DNA of 64,000 nucleotides from JASSUD01 sp031963445 (lineage in GTDB: Bacteria > Pseudomonadota > Gammaproteobacteria > Burkholderiales > Burkholderiaceae). Below are positions 18,052 to 28,500 of this stretch, one piece after another. The notes under the pieces were generated by a model. That model was not told the DNA's origin and did no database searches. It saw only the letters and a program-made list of their open reading frames with translations. The stretch lies in NCBI GenBank assembly GCA_031963445.1, contig JASSUH010000001.1, positions 2,356,001-2,420,000 of the forward strand, written 5' to 3'. The position numbers and the translations under genes were made by a program. Numbering within the stretch: position 1 is the first letter of the stretch; each line of letters begins with the position of its first letter.

Positions 18052-18429
18052 TTATGCTTTCTTACCACGCTTCGCACCATACTTCGAGCGAGCTTGCTTA
18101 CGATCTTTAACGCCCTGCGTATCAAGCGCACCACGTACCATATGGTAACGAACACCTGGCAAATCCTTTACACGACCACCACGAATCAATACCACCGAGT
18201 GCTCTTGCAAATTGTGGCCTTCACCACCGATATACGAAATAACCTCAAAACCGTTTGTCAAACGCACTTTAGCGACTTTACGCAGCGCCGAGTTTGGCTT
18301 TTTCGGTGTAGTGGTATAAACGCGTGTACATACGCCACGCCGTTGCGGGCAATCTTGCAAAGCTGGACTACTGCTTCTGGGTTTAACCGAACGCCTAGCG
18401 TTACGCAACAGCTGGTTAGTAGTTGGCAT
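18052..18429 (-). CDS. rpsL: 30S ribosomal protein S12
   Basis: S12 governs decoding accuracy. The 125-residue protein has TTTPKKPNSALRKVAKVRL, with the lysine equivalent to K43, and RGGRVKDLPGVRYH, with K88. Both positions are the streptomycin-sensitive residues. It is the first gene of the str operon, with a promoter about 250 bases upstream and a hairpin element in the leader. Confidence 0.98.
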   Translation of the reverse strand: MPTTNQLLRNARRSVKPRSSSPALQDCPQRRGVCTRVYTTTPKKPNSALRKVAKVRLTNGFEVISYIGGEGHNLQEHSVVLIRGGRVKDLPGVRYHMVRGALDTQGVKDRKQARSKYGAKRGKKA

Positions 18430-18485
18430 AATTTATTCCTGCAAAAATACGATATAGGTATCCAACATCAGATCAGACCCAAGAA

Positions 18486-18558
18486 AGCGCTGAATAAACC
18501 GAAAGCAAACCATGTTCTGTTACCAGAAACATCCTTCAATCGCGGTTTATTCAGCGCT
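18486..18558. repeat. Inverted repeat, family B, in the rpsL leader
   Basis: AGCGCTGAATAAACCG (18486-18501) and its exact reverse complement (18543-18558) enclose 41 bases. It would be transcribed as a hairpin in the str-operon leader. The arm shares AGCGCTGAATAA with the elements near 8,200 and 56,100. Confidence 0.75.
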
Positions 18559-18675
18559 CTATAGCTTCAAGAGAGCTGCCCCAGACTTCTCTGACCCTAA
18601 TTTCCGGTCTTTCTGGCACGCTTCCGACTTTCGATACTGATGTAGGGTATAGGCGGACAAAAACTAAAGCTGCGT

Positions 18676-18704
18676 ATCATAGTCTGTAAATGAGTGGTGG
18701 TCAA
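18676..18704 (-). promoter_or_regulatory. Promoter of the str operon
   Basis: Minus-strand TTGACC, a 17-base spacer, then TATGAT: five of six matches in each hexamer. It is the best promoter between recQ and rpsL and is placed to drive rpsL-rpsG-fusA-tuf. Confidence 0.75.
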
Positions 18705-18798
18705 CCTACTCAGTCATTTTGTGCAAGGGCGCTAAACGAATCACCTAAAAATCTGTTCATGATCTTTAAGCAGAAAGCGCTGAGAGGTTCGTAGTAGG

Positions 18799-18950
18799 CA
18801 TGTTGGGGTTCGTTCCTCACCCCAACCTATGATTCTTTGGCAATGTTCGCAACATGTTGGGGTTCCTGCGTCACCCCAACCTACAATTTTGGCAAGGTTC
18901 ATAGGTTGGGGTGACGCAGGAACCCCAACACAACCCACTTTTGAAGACCC
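18799..18950. repeat. Family C repeat cluster downstream of recQ
   Basis: Three copies of the CCCCAACCTA / TAGGTTGGGG unit lie in alternating orientation, two of them facing so that they can pair. The flank ACAACCCACTTTTGAAGA is the reverse complement of the flank of the tandem units at 36,116, so this is one family unit in the opposite orientation. Confidence 0.75.
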
Positions 18951-19009
18951 TGAACAAGGCCCTAAGCGAACGTCCTGCGCGACTTACTGCTCTCGCTTGC
19001 AACCCAATA

Positions 19010-20860
19010 CTAGCTCAAGGCTTGTAATAACTCCTCACCAAAGCGCTCAAATTTTCGCGCACCGATGCCAGATACGTCTCGCAGCGCTTGAAGGTTTTCT
19101 ATTTCAGTGCAGGCCAACTCGATCAGTGTGCTGTCATGAAAAATCACATAAGCAGGTACGCCGTCTAGCTTTGCTCTCTCAGTGCGCCAGGTGCGTAGTT
19201 TTTCCCAACGAGCCAATTGCTCTTGCGACATGCCAGAAGTGAGTTCAGCGCGCCAACTGCTACGGGAGGGAGGCCGCTGAGTCTGAGTCCGTGCTGGCTT
19301 GACATAGCGGCGCAACATCACATTTTGCTCGCCTTTCAATACAGCTCGGCTGGTTTGGGTCAGTACCAATGCGCCATGTCCATCCGCATCGACTGCCAAC
19401 AAGCCAGTTGCAACCAATTGACGAAATAGCGTACGCCATTCCATTTCGGATAAATCAGCACCGACGCCAAACGTTGATAAATTATCGTGACCGCGCTGCT
19501 TGATGCGCTCAGTTAATTTGCCACGCAATATATCAATCAAATGACCTGCACCGAAGTGATAGCCACTGGCTTGCCGAGCACGATATACACAAGAAAGCGC
19601 CATTTGCGCTTCGCGCGTGCGATCCGACAAAGTAGGCGGTTCAAGACAGGTGTCGCAATTCCCACATGGCTGAGATGCTTCGCCAAAATAAGCGAGCAAC
19701 TGAACACGCCGGCAGCTGACGGTTTCACAAAAACCTAACAACGCATCGAGCTTGAGGGTTGAGCGACGTTTATAGGCATCATCCGCTTCTGATTCTTCAA
19801 TCATCTTGCGCTGTTGCACCACATCACCTAAGCCATATGCCATCCACGCATTGGCCGGTAAACCATCGCGCCCCGCACGACCGGTTTCTTGGTAGTACCC
19901 TTCCATGCTTTTAGGCATATCCAGATGCGCCACGAAGCGCACATCAGGTTTATCAATGCCCATCCCAAAAGCAATCGTCGCCACCATCACGATGCCTTCT
20001 TCACGCTGGAAAATTTGCTGATGTTGCTGCCGCACTTCGGCTTCCATTCCACCGTGGTAAGGCAGTGCACGAAAACCTTCTGTATTTAGCCAGGCTGCCG
20101 TCTCTTCAACTTTGCGGCGTGATGAACAATAAACAATGCCGGTATCACAAACGTCCCCCTGACTATGCTCAGCGCGTAAAAATTTAAGCAACTGCGCACG
20201 CGCATTGTCTTTCTCGACAATAGAGTAGCGGATATTGGGACGATCAAAACTTGAAATAAATACGCGCGAGTGCTCAAACCCAAGTCGAGCAATAATTTCG
20301 GCTCGTGTTTGCGGATCAGCCGTGGCCGTTAGCGCAATGCGCGGCACGTCTGGATAGCGTTCGTGTAACACAGACAGCTGGATATATTCCGGCCGAAAGT
20401 CATGCCCCCACTGCGAGACGCAATGGGCTTCGTCAATCGCGAATAAGCCCACTTTAGTGCGCGCGATTAAATCTTGAAAACGCGGCGTCATCAGCCGTTC
20501 TGGCGCGACATAAAGTAAATCGATTTGATGATTAATAAAAGCGCTTTCGATCTCTCGCGCAGCCTGAGCGCTTAAAGTTGAATTGAGATAGGCAGCACGC
20601 ACGCCAAGGGCGGTGAGTGAGGCGACCTGATCTTGCATCAGCGCGATCAGTGGAGAAATGACAACGCCAGGCCCAAGCCCAGCAGCGCCACGCACGAGTG
20701 CAGGAAGTTGATAACACAGCGACTTACCGCTGCCAGTAGACATCGATACAAAACAATCACCACCAGCCGCTACATGCTCAACAATTTCGGCTTGCAAGCC
20801 TCGAAAGGCAGCGTAACCGAAAACGCGATGCAACATGTTTAAGCAGGGTGAATCAGACAT
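19010..20860 (-). CDS. recQ: ATP-dependent DNA helicase RecQ
   Basis: RecQ is a 3'-5' helicase used in recombination and replication-fork repair. The 616-residue protein has the Walker A GSGKSLCYQLP (residues 43-53), DEAHCVSQWGHDFRPEY (143 onwards), the GRAGRDG motif VI, the RQC zinc site C(R)RVQLLAYFGE..CGNCDTC, and a C-terminal HRDC domain (about 535-616). All catalytic motifs are intact. It lies between rpoC and rpsL, behind the rpoC terminator, so it probably has its own promoter; none was recognised. Confidence 0.95.
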   Translation of the reverse strand: MSDSPCLNMLHRVFGYAAFRGLQAEIVEHVAAGGDCFVSMSTGSGKSLCYQLPALVRGAAGLGPGVVISPLIALMQDQVASLTALGVRAAYLNSTLSAQAAREIESAFINHQIDLLYVAPERLMTPRFQDLIARTKVGLFAIDEAHCVSQWGHDFRPEYIQLSVLHERYPDVPRIALTATADPQTRAEIIARLGFEHSRVFISSFDRPNIRYSIVEKDNARAQLLKFLRAEHSQGDVCDTGIVYCSSRRKVEETAAWLNTEGFRALPYHGGMEAEVRQQHQQIFQREEGIVMVATIAFGMGIDKPDVRFVAHLDMPKSMEGYYQETGRAGRDGLPANAWMAYGLGDVVQQRKMIEESEADDAYKRRSTLKLDALLGFCETVSCRRVQLLAYFGEASQPCGNCDTCLEPPTLSDRTREAQMALSCVYRARQASGYHFGAGHLIDILRGKLTERIKQRGHDNLSTFGVGADLSEMEWRTLFRQLVATGLLAVDADGHGALVLTQTSRAVLKGEQNVMLRRYVKPARTQTQRPPSRSSWRAELTSGMSQEQLARWEKLRTWRTERAKLDGVPAYVIFHDSTLIELACTEIENLQALRDVSGIGARKFERFGEELLQALS

Positions 20861-20899
20861 TGCATATCCCTGAGAAAGGCACAGTGATTGTCCACCATA

Positions 20900-20941
20900 A
20901 CAAAAAACACGTTAGCGCAATTTGCATTGAGCTAACGTGTT
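20900..20941 (-). terminator. Rho-independent terminator after rpoC
   Basis: On the minus strand an 11-bp perfect stem (AACACGTTAGC pairing with GCTAACGTGTT) is followed at once by TTTTG. It lies 120 bases after the rpoC stop and before recQ. A second stem-loop at about 20,988-21,030 without a T-run precedes it. Confidence 0.8.
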
Positions 20942-21062
20942 GCTAAGTGCCGTTTAATACGAAGATCAGCTTAGCTCGCAGGTAATGCCATGTCAGTTGG
21001 TTGGATAACTGATTAAGCCAACCGACATGCTTTACCCACAGCCTAACAAACCCTCGCTAGCT

Positions 21063-24000
21063 TTAGGCAGTAGGACTAATAGAGGAAGCAGCAACCTCTG
21101 CAGCATGATCTGCTGCTAGACGCGCACGTTCAGCTATTTCCTTTTGCTGGCGAGCTCGATAGGTTGTAAGACCCGTACCACCAGGAATCAAACGTCCAAT
21201 GATGACGTTTTCCTTCAGGCCCTTCAACAGATCGATCGTTGCATAACCCTGCATCGATGCATCGCCCTTACCTGTCTTGCCTTCTGTCGCTACGATATTG
21301 TCACCTTCGGTAGCGGCTCTTACCATCACGCTAGTGGTTTGCTGGAACGCTAACGCAGCCAGTACGGATGGAGCTAACAGCGAGGCATTAGTAATACCTA
21401 GCAATACATTTTCATAGGCTGCTGGACGTAGATCATCTGCCACTACCCGTTCATTTTCAGCCAACATGTCTGAGCGTTCGACTTGCTCGCCCAAAATAAA
21501 GCGAGTATCAGCTGGGTCAACGATATGCACACGGCGCAACATCTGACGCACAATAACTTCAATGTGCTTATCGTTAATCTTCACACCCTGCAGACGATAC
21601 ACATCTTGCACTTCGTCAACGATATAGCGAGCCAGTGCTTCTACCCCTTGCAGACGCAAGATATCGTGCGGGTTAGCTGGGCCGTCCACGATCATTTCAC
21701 CACGGTTTACCACCTGACCATCGTGCGCGAGGACTTGTTTCTCTTTCGAAATCAAGAACTCGTGCGGATTACCATCCAGATCAGTAATGATAAGACGTTG
21801 CTTGCCCTTTGTATCTTTACCAAAAGATATAGTACCGGTGACTTCTGCCAAGATACCTGCATCTTTAGGCGCACGCGCTTCAAAGAGTTCGGCAACGCGC
21901 GGCAAGCCCCCAGTAATATCTCGCGTCTTCTGGGATTCGGTTGGCGTACGTGCTAAGACTTCACCAACGTGTACCTGCTGACCATTTACCACGGTAATGA
22001 GCGCACCCGCTTGGAAGCCGATGGCCACTGCTTGGTCGGTACCTGGAATTTTGACTTCTGCGCCATTCGCGTCGATCAATTTCACCAGCGGACGTATCGT
22101 TTTTACTGCTTGTGAGCCACGTCGTTTAGCATCGATGACGACCAAGGTGGAAAGCCCGGTGGTTTCGTCGACCTGCTTAGCGACGGTTACGCCTTCCTCA
22201 AAATTCTCCAATCTAACGGTACCACCATACTCACTGATGATTGGGCGCATTAACGGATCCCAAGCTGCTAGCTGGATACCCGCTTTGATTTGGGCTCCGT
22301 CAAGCTTTAAGAGGGTTGCACCGTAAGGAATTTTATGACGCTCACGTTCACGACCATAGTCGTCGGTAATCAGCATTTCTCCAGAACGGGAAATAACAAT
22401 TTGCTCGCCTTTGGCATTCGTGACATAACGCATCACTGGGCTAAAGCGCACCGTACCATTGGACTTGGCTTCAACGCTCGAGGCCACTGCAGCACGCAAC
22501 GCGGCACCACCGATGTGGAACGTACGCATGGTTAACTGAGTACCCGGCTCACCGATGGACTGCGCAGCAATGACGCCGACTGCTTCGCCCACATTAACGC
22601 GCGCACCGCGGCCAAGATCTCGGCCGTAGCAGCTAGCACATAAGCCGTAACGCATCTTGCAAGTAAACGGTGTGCGTACGCGCACCTCATCGATGCCTAA
22701 TTCCTCGATTTCTTCAGCCAGTGTCTCAGTTAATAACGTGCCAGCTTCGCGCACAGTTTCCTGAGTCTCCAAATTAATCACATCGGAGGCTAGCACGCGA
22801 CCAAGAATGCGCTCACGCAATGGCTCAACCACTTCGCCGCCTTCAACCAAGGCTTTCACTACGATGCCATCTGTTGTGCCGCAATCCTCCTCAACGATCA
22901 CCAGATCTTGTGCTACGTCAACCAAACGACGTGTCAAGTAACCCGAGTTAGCTGTTTTCAACGCCGTATCAGCAAGACCCTTACGCGCACCGTGCATCGA
23001 AATAAAGTATTGCAGTACGTTTAGACCTTCGCGGAAGTTAGCGGTAATTGGTGTTTCGATAATCGAGCCATCCGGCTTAGCCATCAAACCACGCATACCG
23101 GCCAACTGACGAATCTGCACAGCCGAACCCCGCGCGCCTGAGTCTGCCATCATGTAAATGGAATTAAACGACTCTTGCTTGACGGTTTTGCCATGACGGT
23201 CGACAACCTTCTCAACCGAGAGCTGTTCCATCATCGCCTTACCCACTGCTTCAGCGGTGGCTGACCAAATGTCAACGACGTTGTTGTAACGCTCTTGTGC
23301 TGTCACGAGACCCGACATGTATTGGCGATCGTATTCCTTCACCTTTTTAGCAGCTTCGTTAATGATCACTTCTTTCTGCGGCGGCACCAACATGTCGTCG
23401 ACGCAGATCGAAAGACCTGCACGCGTGGCAAGTTTAAAGCCAGCTTGCATTAAGCGATCAGCGAAGATTACCGTTTCGCGTAAGCCGCAACGGCGGAATG
23501 CCATATTGACTAAGTGCGAAATAGCTTTCTTTTTCAACGGCTGATTCAGCATTGAGAAAGGTAGGCCAGCAGGTAAGATTTCTGAAAGCATCGCCCGACC
23601 AACGGTGGTCTGATAGAGCGTGACTTTTGGCAAGAACTTAGGCGCACCTTCAGCTTGGTCGGTGTTGGCGGTGTACTCAACAATCCGCACGCTAACTTGC
23701 GAAGTCAGCTCGACTTCTTTATTTTCGTAAGCACGTCTCGCTTCGCTGACGTTGGCGAAGATCATGCCTTCGCCACGGCCATTGATACGCTCACGCGTCG
23801 CATAATAAAGGCCAAGCACGATATCTTGTGACGGCACAATCGATGGGTCGCCACTGGCTGGGAATAAAATGTTATTCGACGCCAGCATCAACGTACGCGC
23901 TTCTAACTGCGCTTCGAGTGATAACGGCACGTGTACAGCCATCTGGTCACCGTCAAAGTCAGCGTTAAACGCCGCGCAAACGAGTGGGTGCAGCTGAATC

Positions 24001-25337
24001 GCTTTGCCTTCAATTAGGATCGGCTCGAAAGCTTGAATACCAAGACGGTGCAACGTCGGCGCACGGTTTAGCATGACCGGATGTTCACGAATCACTTCTT
24101 CGAGAATATCCCAGACGATAGGCGTTTGATTTTCAACTTCTTTCTTTGCGGCTTTAATGGTGGTGGCCACGCCCATTACTTCAAGCTTATGGAAGATGAA
24201 CGGCTTGAATAATTCGAGCGCCATCAACTTCGGTAAACCGCATTGATGTAGTTTAAGTTCAGGACCCACGACGATCACTGAACGACCTGAATAGTCAACC
24301 CGTTTACCCAAAAGATTTTGACGGAAACGTCCGCCCTTACCTTTCAGCATATCGGCGAGCGACTTCAATGGACGCTTATTCGCACCCGTCATCGCTTTAC
24401 CACGGCGACCATTGTCAAACAGCGAATCTACTGCTTCTTGCAGCATCCGCTTTTCATTGCGCACAATAATTTCTGGCGCTCTGAGTTCAAGTAAGCGCTT
24501 CAGACGGTTGTTACGATTGATAACACGACGATATAAGTCGTTCAAATCTGAAGTGGCAAAACGTCCACCATCAAGCGGCACGAGCGGACGCAGATCTGGT
24601 GGAAGGACTGGCAGTACTTCAAAAATCATCCATTCTGGGCGAATGCCTGAACGCTGGAATGATTCGAGCAACTTGAGTCGTTTTGCAAATTTTTTGATTT
24701 TTGCTTCAGAGCCAGTCGCCTTTAATTCAGCACGTAATTGTTCAATGCGCGCTTCAAGATCGATTGAACGCAGCAATTCCCGAATACCTTCAGCACCCAT
24801 TTCGGCATGGAACTCATCGCCGTATTCTTCGACTTTGTTGTAATAATCTTCCTCAGTCATAATTTGACCGCGCTTGAGCGGGGTCATGCCGGGTTCGATC
24901 ACCACATAAGCTTCAAAATACAACACCCGCTCGATATCACGCAACGTCATATCAAGGGCCATACCCAAGCGGGATGGTAGAGACTTCAAGAACCAAATGT
25001 GTGCCACGGGCGAAGCCAGCTCAATATGCCCCATGCGTTCACGGCGCACTTTAGCAAGCGTGACTTCTACACCGCACTTTTCGCAGATTACGCCACGATG
25101 CTTGAGTCGCTTATATTTGCCGCATAAGCATTCGTAATCTTTAATCGGTCCGAAAATTTTGGCGCAGAAAAGGCCATCGCGTTCCGGCTTAAAAGTACGG
25201 TAATTAATAGTTTCTGGTTTTTTGACTTCGCCAAATGACCAAGAGCGAATTTTCGCTGGTGAGGCAAGACCGATCTTGATCGCGTTAAAACTGTCGTCTT
25301 GATGAACTTGCTTAAATAGATCGAGCAAAGCTTTCAT
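21063..25337 (-). CDS. rpoC: RNA polymerase subunit beta'
   Basis: The catalytic subunit of RNA polymerase, 1424 residues. The N-terminal zinc ligands are at C70, C72, C85 and C88 (CLCGKYKRL...CEKCGVEV), the active-site loop NADFDGDQM is intact, and the second zinc cluster (EEDCGTTDG; FTCKMRYGLCASCYGRD) is present. The C-terminus runs past the usual end into an Ala/Ser-rich tail. A palindromic repeat separates it from rpoB; both are presumably cotranscribed. Confidence 0.98.
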   Translation of the reverse strand: MKALLDLFKQVHQDDSFNAIKIGLASPAKIRSWSFGEVKKPETINYRTFKPERDGLFCAKIFGPIKDYECLCGKYKRLKHRGVICEKCGVEVTLAKVRRERMGHIELASPVAHIWFLKSLPSRLGMALDMTLRDIERVLYFEAYVVIEPGMTPLKRGQIMTEEDYYNKVEEYGDEFHAEMGAEGIRELLRSIDLEARIEQLRAELKATGSEAKIKKFAKRLKLLESFQRSGIRPEWMIFEVLPVLPPDLRPLVPLDGGRFATSDLNDLYRRVINRNNRLKRLLELRAPEIIVRNEKRMLQEAVDSLFDNGRRGKAMTGANKRPLKSLADMLKGKGGRFRQNLLGKRVDYSGRSVIVVGPELKLHQCGLPKLMALELFKPFIFHKLEVMGVATTIKAAKKEVENQTPIVWDILEEVIREHPVMLNRAPTLHRLGIQAFEPILIEGKAIQLHPLVCAAFNADFDGDQMAVHVPLSLEAQLEARTLMLASNNILFPASGDPSIVPSQDIVLGLYYATRERINGRGEGMIFANVSEARRAYENKEVELTSQVSVRIVEYTANTDQAEGAPKFLPKVTLYQTTVGRAMLSEILPAGLPFSMLNQPLKKKAISHLVNMAFRRCGLRETVIFADRLMQAGFKLATRAGLSICVDDMLVPPQKEVIINEAAKKVKEYDRQYMSGLVTAQERYNNVVDIWSATAEAVGKAMMEQLSVEKVVDRHGKTVKQESFNSIYMMADSGARGSAVQIRQLAGMRGLMAKPDGSIIETPITANFREGLNVLQYFISMHGARKGLADTALKTANSGYLTRRLVDVAQDLVIVEEDCGTTDGIVVKALVEGGEVVEPLRERILGRVLASDVINLETQETVREAGTLLTETLAEEIEELGIDEVRVRTPFTCKMRYGLCASCYGRDLGRGARVNVGEAVGVIAAQSIGEPGTQLTMRTFHIGGAALRAAVASSVEAKSNGTVRFSPVMRYVTNAKGEQIVISRSGEMLITDDYGRERERHKIPYGATLLKLDGAQIKAGIQLAAWDPLMRPIISEYGGTVRLENFEEGVTVAKQVDETTGLSTLVVIDAKRRGSQAVKTIRPLVKLIDANGAEVKIPGTDQAVAIGFQAGALITVVNGQQVHVGEVLARTPTESQKTRDITGGLPRVAELFEARAPKDAGILAEVTGTISFGKDTKGKQRLIITDLDGNPHEFLISKEKQVLAHDGQVVNRGEMIVDGPANPHDILRLQGVEALARYIVDEVQDVYRLQGVKINDKHIEVIVRQMLRRVHIVDPADTRFILGEQVERSDMLAENERVVADDLRPAAYENVLLGITNASLLAPSVLAALAFQQTTSVMVRAATEGDNIVATEGKTGKGDASMQGYATIDLLKGLKENVIIGRLIPGGTGLTTYRARQQKEIAERARLAADHAAEVAASSISPTA

Positions 25338-25370
25338 TGCTATATCTCCAAATTAGAAGAAAGGAACTTT

Positions 25371-25473
25371 AGAACCTATTTAAGCTTTCCCTGGCGCCCT
25401 AGCGCCGCCTTGCCGTACGCTTTGTACTGTCTGCGGCGGCGCAAGACCACCAGGAAAACCCTCAACAGGTTCT
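25371..25473. repeat. Palindromic repeat, family A, between rpoB and rpoC
   Basis: About 103 bases with pairing ends (TAGAACCT and AGGTTCTA) and inner arms TTTCCCTGG / CCAGGAAAA. The centre carries GCCGCCTTGCCGTAC and GTACTGTCTGCG, shared nearly word for word with the copy at 29767-29873. It lies 33 bases upstream of the rpoC start. Confidence 0.8.
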
Positions 25474-25565
25474 AAAACAAGCGGAGCAGAGTGCAACTTG
25501 ACGCGACTGCGTTACGTTGCACTTTGACCGCTGCGAATTACCTCTTATCTCCTAAATATGTTTAA

Positions 25566-28500
25566 TTAACGGGCCGAAGGGACATCTGGTATATGGCGTG
25601 CGAGATCGATATCGATACCCAATGAGCGGATTTCTTTAACGAGCACGTTAAATGACTCTGGCATACCGGCTTCGATCACGTGGTCACCCTTCACCAGGTT
25701 CTCGTAAACTCTTGTGCGGCCTGCCACATCATCGGATTTCACAGTGAGCATTTCACGCAGCGCATAGGAAGCGCCATAAGCTTCGAGCGCCCACACCTCC
25801 ATCTCACCGAAACGCTGACCACCGAACTGCGCCTTACCACCAAGCGGTTGTTGGGTGACAAGTGAGTACGGGCCTGTCGAACGAGCATGCATCTTGTCGT
25901 CGACTAAGTGATGCAGTTTCAGCATGTGCATATAGCCCACTGTCACTGGTCGTTCAAATGCTTCACCCGTGCAACCGTCATAGAGCGTGACTTGGTTTTT
26001 AGATGGCGTCATCTGGAGTTGCTCGGCCACTTTTTCCGGATAAGCTAAATTAAGTGCCCAACTGATTTCTTCAGCAGAGGCTCCATCAAATACCGGTGTT
26101 GCAAATGGCACGCCATTTTTGAGGTTCTGCGCAAGCTCAAAGACTTCTTGCTGACTGAACTCGTCAATGCTTTCTGTACGGCTACGAGAATTATAGATTT
26201 TCTTCAAGAACGTACGTAATTCAGCAACCTTGGCTTGTTCTCGCAACATATCGCCGATACGGTGACCCAATCCTTTCGCTGCCCAACCCAGGTGAGTTTC
26301 TAGAATCTGCCCAACGTTCATCCGCGATGGTACGCCAAGCGGGTTGAGTACCATGTCAACCGGGGTGCCGTCTGCCATATAAGGCATGTCTTCTACTGGC
26401 ACAATTTTGGAAACGACCCCCTTATTACCGTGTCGTCCAGCCATCTTATCGCCTGGTTGCAAGCGACGTTTGACAGCAAGATACACTTTGACCATCTTTA
26501 GCACGCCTGGTGAAAGCTCATCACCTTGCGTGAGTTTTTTACGCTTCTCTTCAAAAGCGAGGTCAAATTGATGACGTTTTTGCTCAATGGTGTTTTTAAT
26601 CGCTTCCAATTGGGCAGCAGCGTCTTCATCGGCTAAGCGGATATCGAACCAATGGTGATAATCTAAGTCAGCTAAGTACTCAGCGGTAATCTTGTTACCT
26701 TTCGCCAGCTTCTTAGGTCCACCGTTTACGGTTTGGCCAATCAGCATTTTTTCTATACGGGCAAACGCATCGCTTTCCACAATACGCAGCTGATCGCTTA
26801 GATCGAGGCGATAGCGCTTTAATTCGTCATCGATAATTTGCTGAGCGCGTTTATCACGGGTGATACCTTCACGCGTAAAGACCTGCACATCGATAACGGT
26901 ACCGTTCATGCCTGATGGCACACGCAGCGACGTATCCTTCACGTCAGAGGCTTTCTCACCGAAAATAGCACGCAATAATTTTTCTTCAGGCGTTAGCTGC
27001 GTTTCACCTTTCGGTGTCACTTTACCCACCAGCACATCGCCCGCTTCCACTTCAGCACCAATGTAAACGATACCTGATTCGTCAAGACGTCCAAGTTGTG
27101 ATTCAGCCAAGTTGGAAATATCACGTGTGATTTCCTCAGGCCCAAGCTTGGTATCGCGCGCAACGATATTCAATTCTTCAATATGAATTGACGTATAGCG
27201 ATCTTCGGCTACCACTCTTTCGGAAATCAAAATCGAATCCTCAAAGTTGTAACCATTCCAAGGCATAAACGCGACCAGCATGTTTTGGCCAAGCGCGAGT
27301 TCACCAATATCGGTGGAAGCACTATCGGCAATCACGTCGCCACGCATCACCTTATCGCCAACTTTGACAATCGGACGTTGGTCAATATTCGTGTTTTGGT
27401 TAGAACGTGTGTATTTAGTTAGGTTGTAAATATCAACGCCGGTTTCACCCGCGAGCGCTTCATTTTCATCCACTCGAATCACGACACGGCTAGCATCGAC
27501 ATAATCGACTGCACCAGCACGGAATGCCTGCACGGTTGCGCCTGAGTCAATCGCCACGGTACGTTCAATACCGGTTCCGACTAATGCTTTTTCAGGGCGC
27601 AAGCAAGGCACCGCTTGACGTTGCATGTTAGAACCCATCAAGGCGCGGTTCGCATCATCGTGTTCAAGGAACGGAATCAGCGCAGCGGCTACGGAAACGA
27701 TCTGGGACGGTGCCACATCCATATATTGGATACGATCTGGCGTAACCATCACCGTTTCGCCCATTTGCCGTGCAGCGACTAGCTCATCATTTAAGTGGCC
27801 ATCATCAGAGATGGATGCGTTGGCCTGAGCAATTAAATAACGCCCTTCTTCAATCGCCGACAAATAGTCAACTTGACTCAACACCTTGCCATCTTCAACT
27901 TTACGATATGGTGTTTCTAAGAAACCATATTCATTGATATGCGCATATAAAGCGAGGGAGTTAATCAGACCAATATTTGGGCCTTCTGGCGTTTCAATTG
28001 GACATACACGGCCATAGTGAGTGGTATGCACATCACGCACTTCAAAACCTGCGCGTTCACGTGTCAAACCACCCGGTCCGAGAGCGGAAACGCGGCGCTT
28101 ATGAGTAATCTCTGACAGCGGATTGGTTTGATCCATAAACTGCGAGAGCTGTGATGAACCAAAGAATTCGCGGATAGCCGAGGAGATAGGCTTAGAGTTG
28201 ATCAGATCATGCGGCATCAGATTTTCGCTCTCTGCCTGACCAAGACGCTCTTTTACTGCACGTTCAACGCGTACCAAACCTGCGCGGAATTGGTTCTCAG
28301 CAAGCTCACCCACACAACGTACACGACGATTACCCAAGTGATCGATATCGTCGATTTCACCGCGACCATTGCGCAGCTCAACCAAGATTTTGATCGTCGC
28401 TAGAATATCTTCGTCTTGCAGTGTCAGCACGCCTTCGATTTCTTCGCGTCCAACACGGCGATTGAATTTCATACGACCGACTTTCGACAGGTCATACGAT

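Larger units (their letters stand above)
18430..19009. other. Spacer between recQ and rpsL
   Basis: This 580-base gap holds, from left to right, a family B inverted repeat in the rpsL leader, the rpsL promoter, and a cluster of family C repeats at the 3' end of recQ. No gene was recognised. Confidence 0.7.

Noticed and set aside
18052..18429. Possible streptomycin-resistance changes in S12
   Set aside because: Residues equivalent to K43 and K88 are lysines, the sensitive state.
20988..21030. Second terminator directly after rpoC
   Set aside because: A stem based on CATGTC and GTTGG is visible, but no T-run follows. The hairpin with T-run at 20900-20941 is the better candidate.
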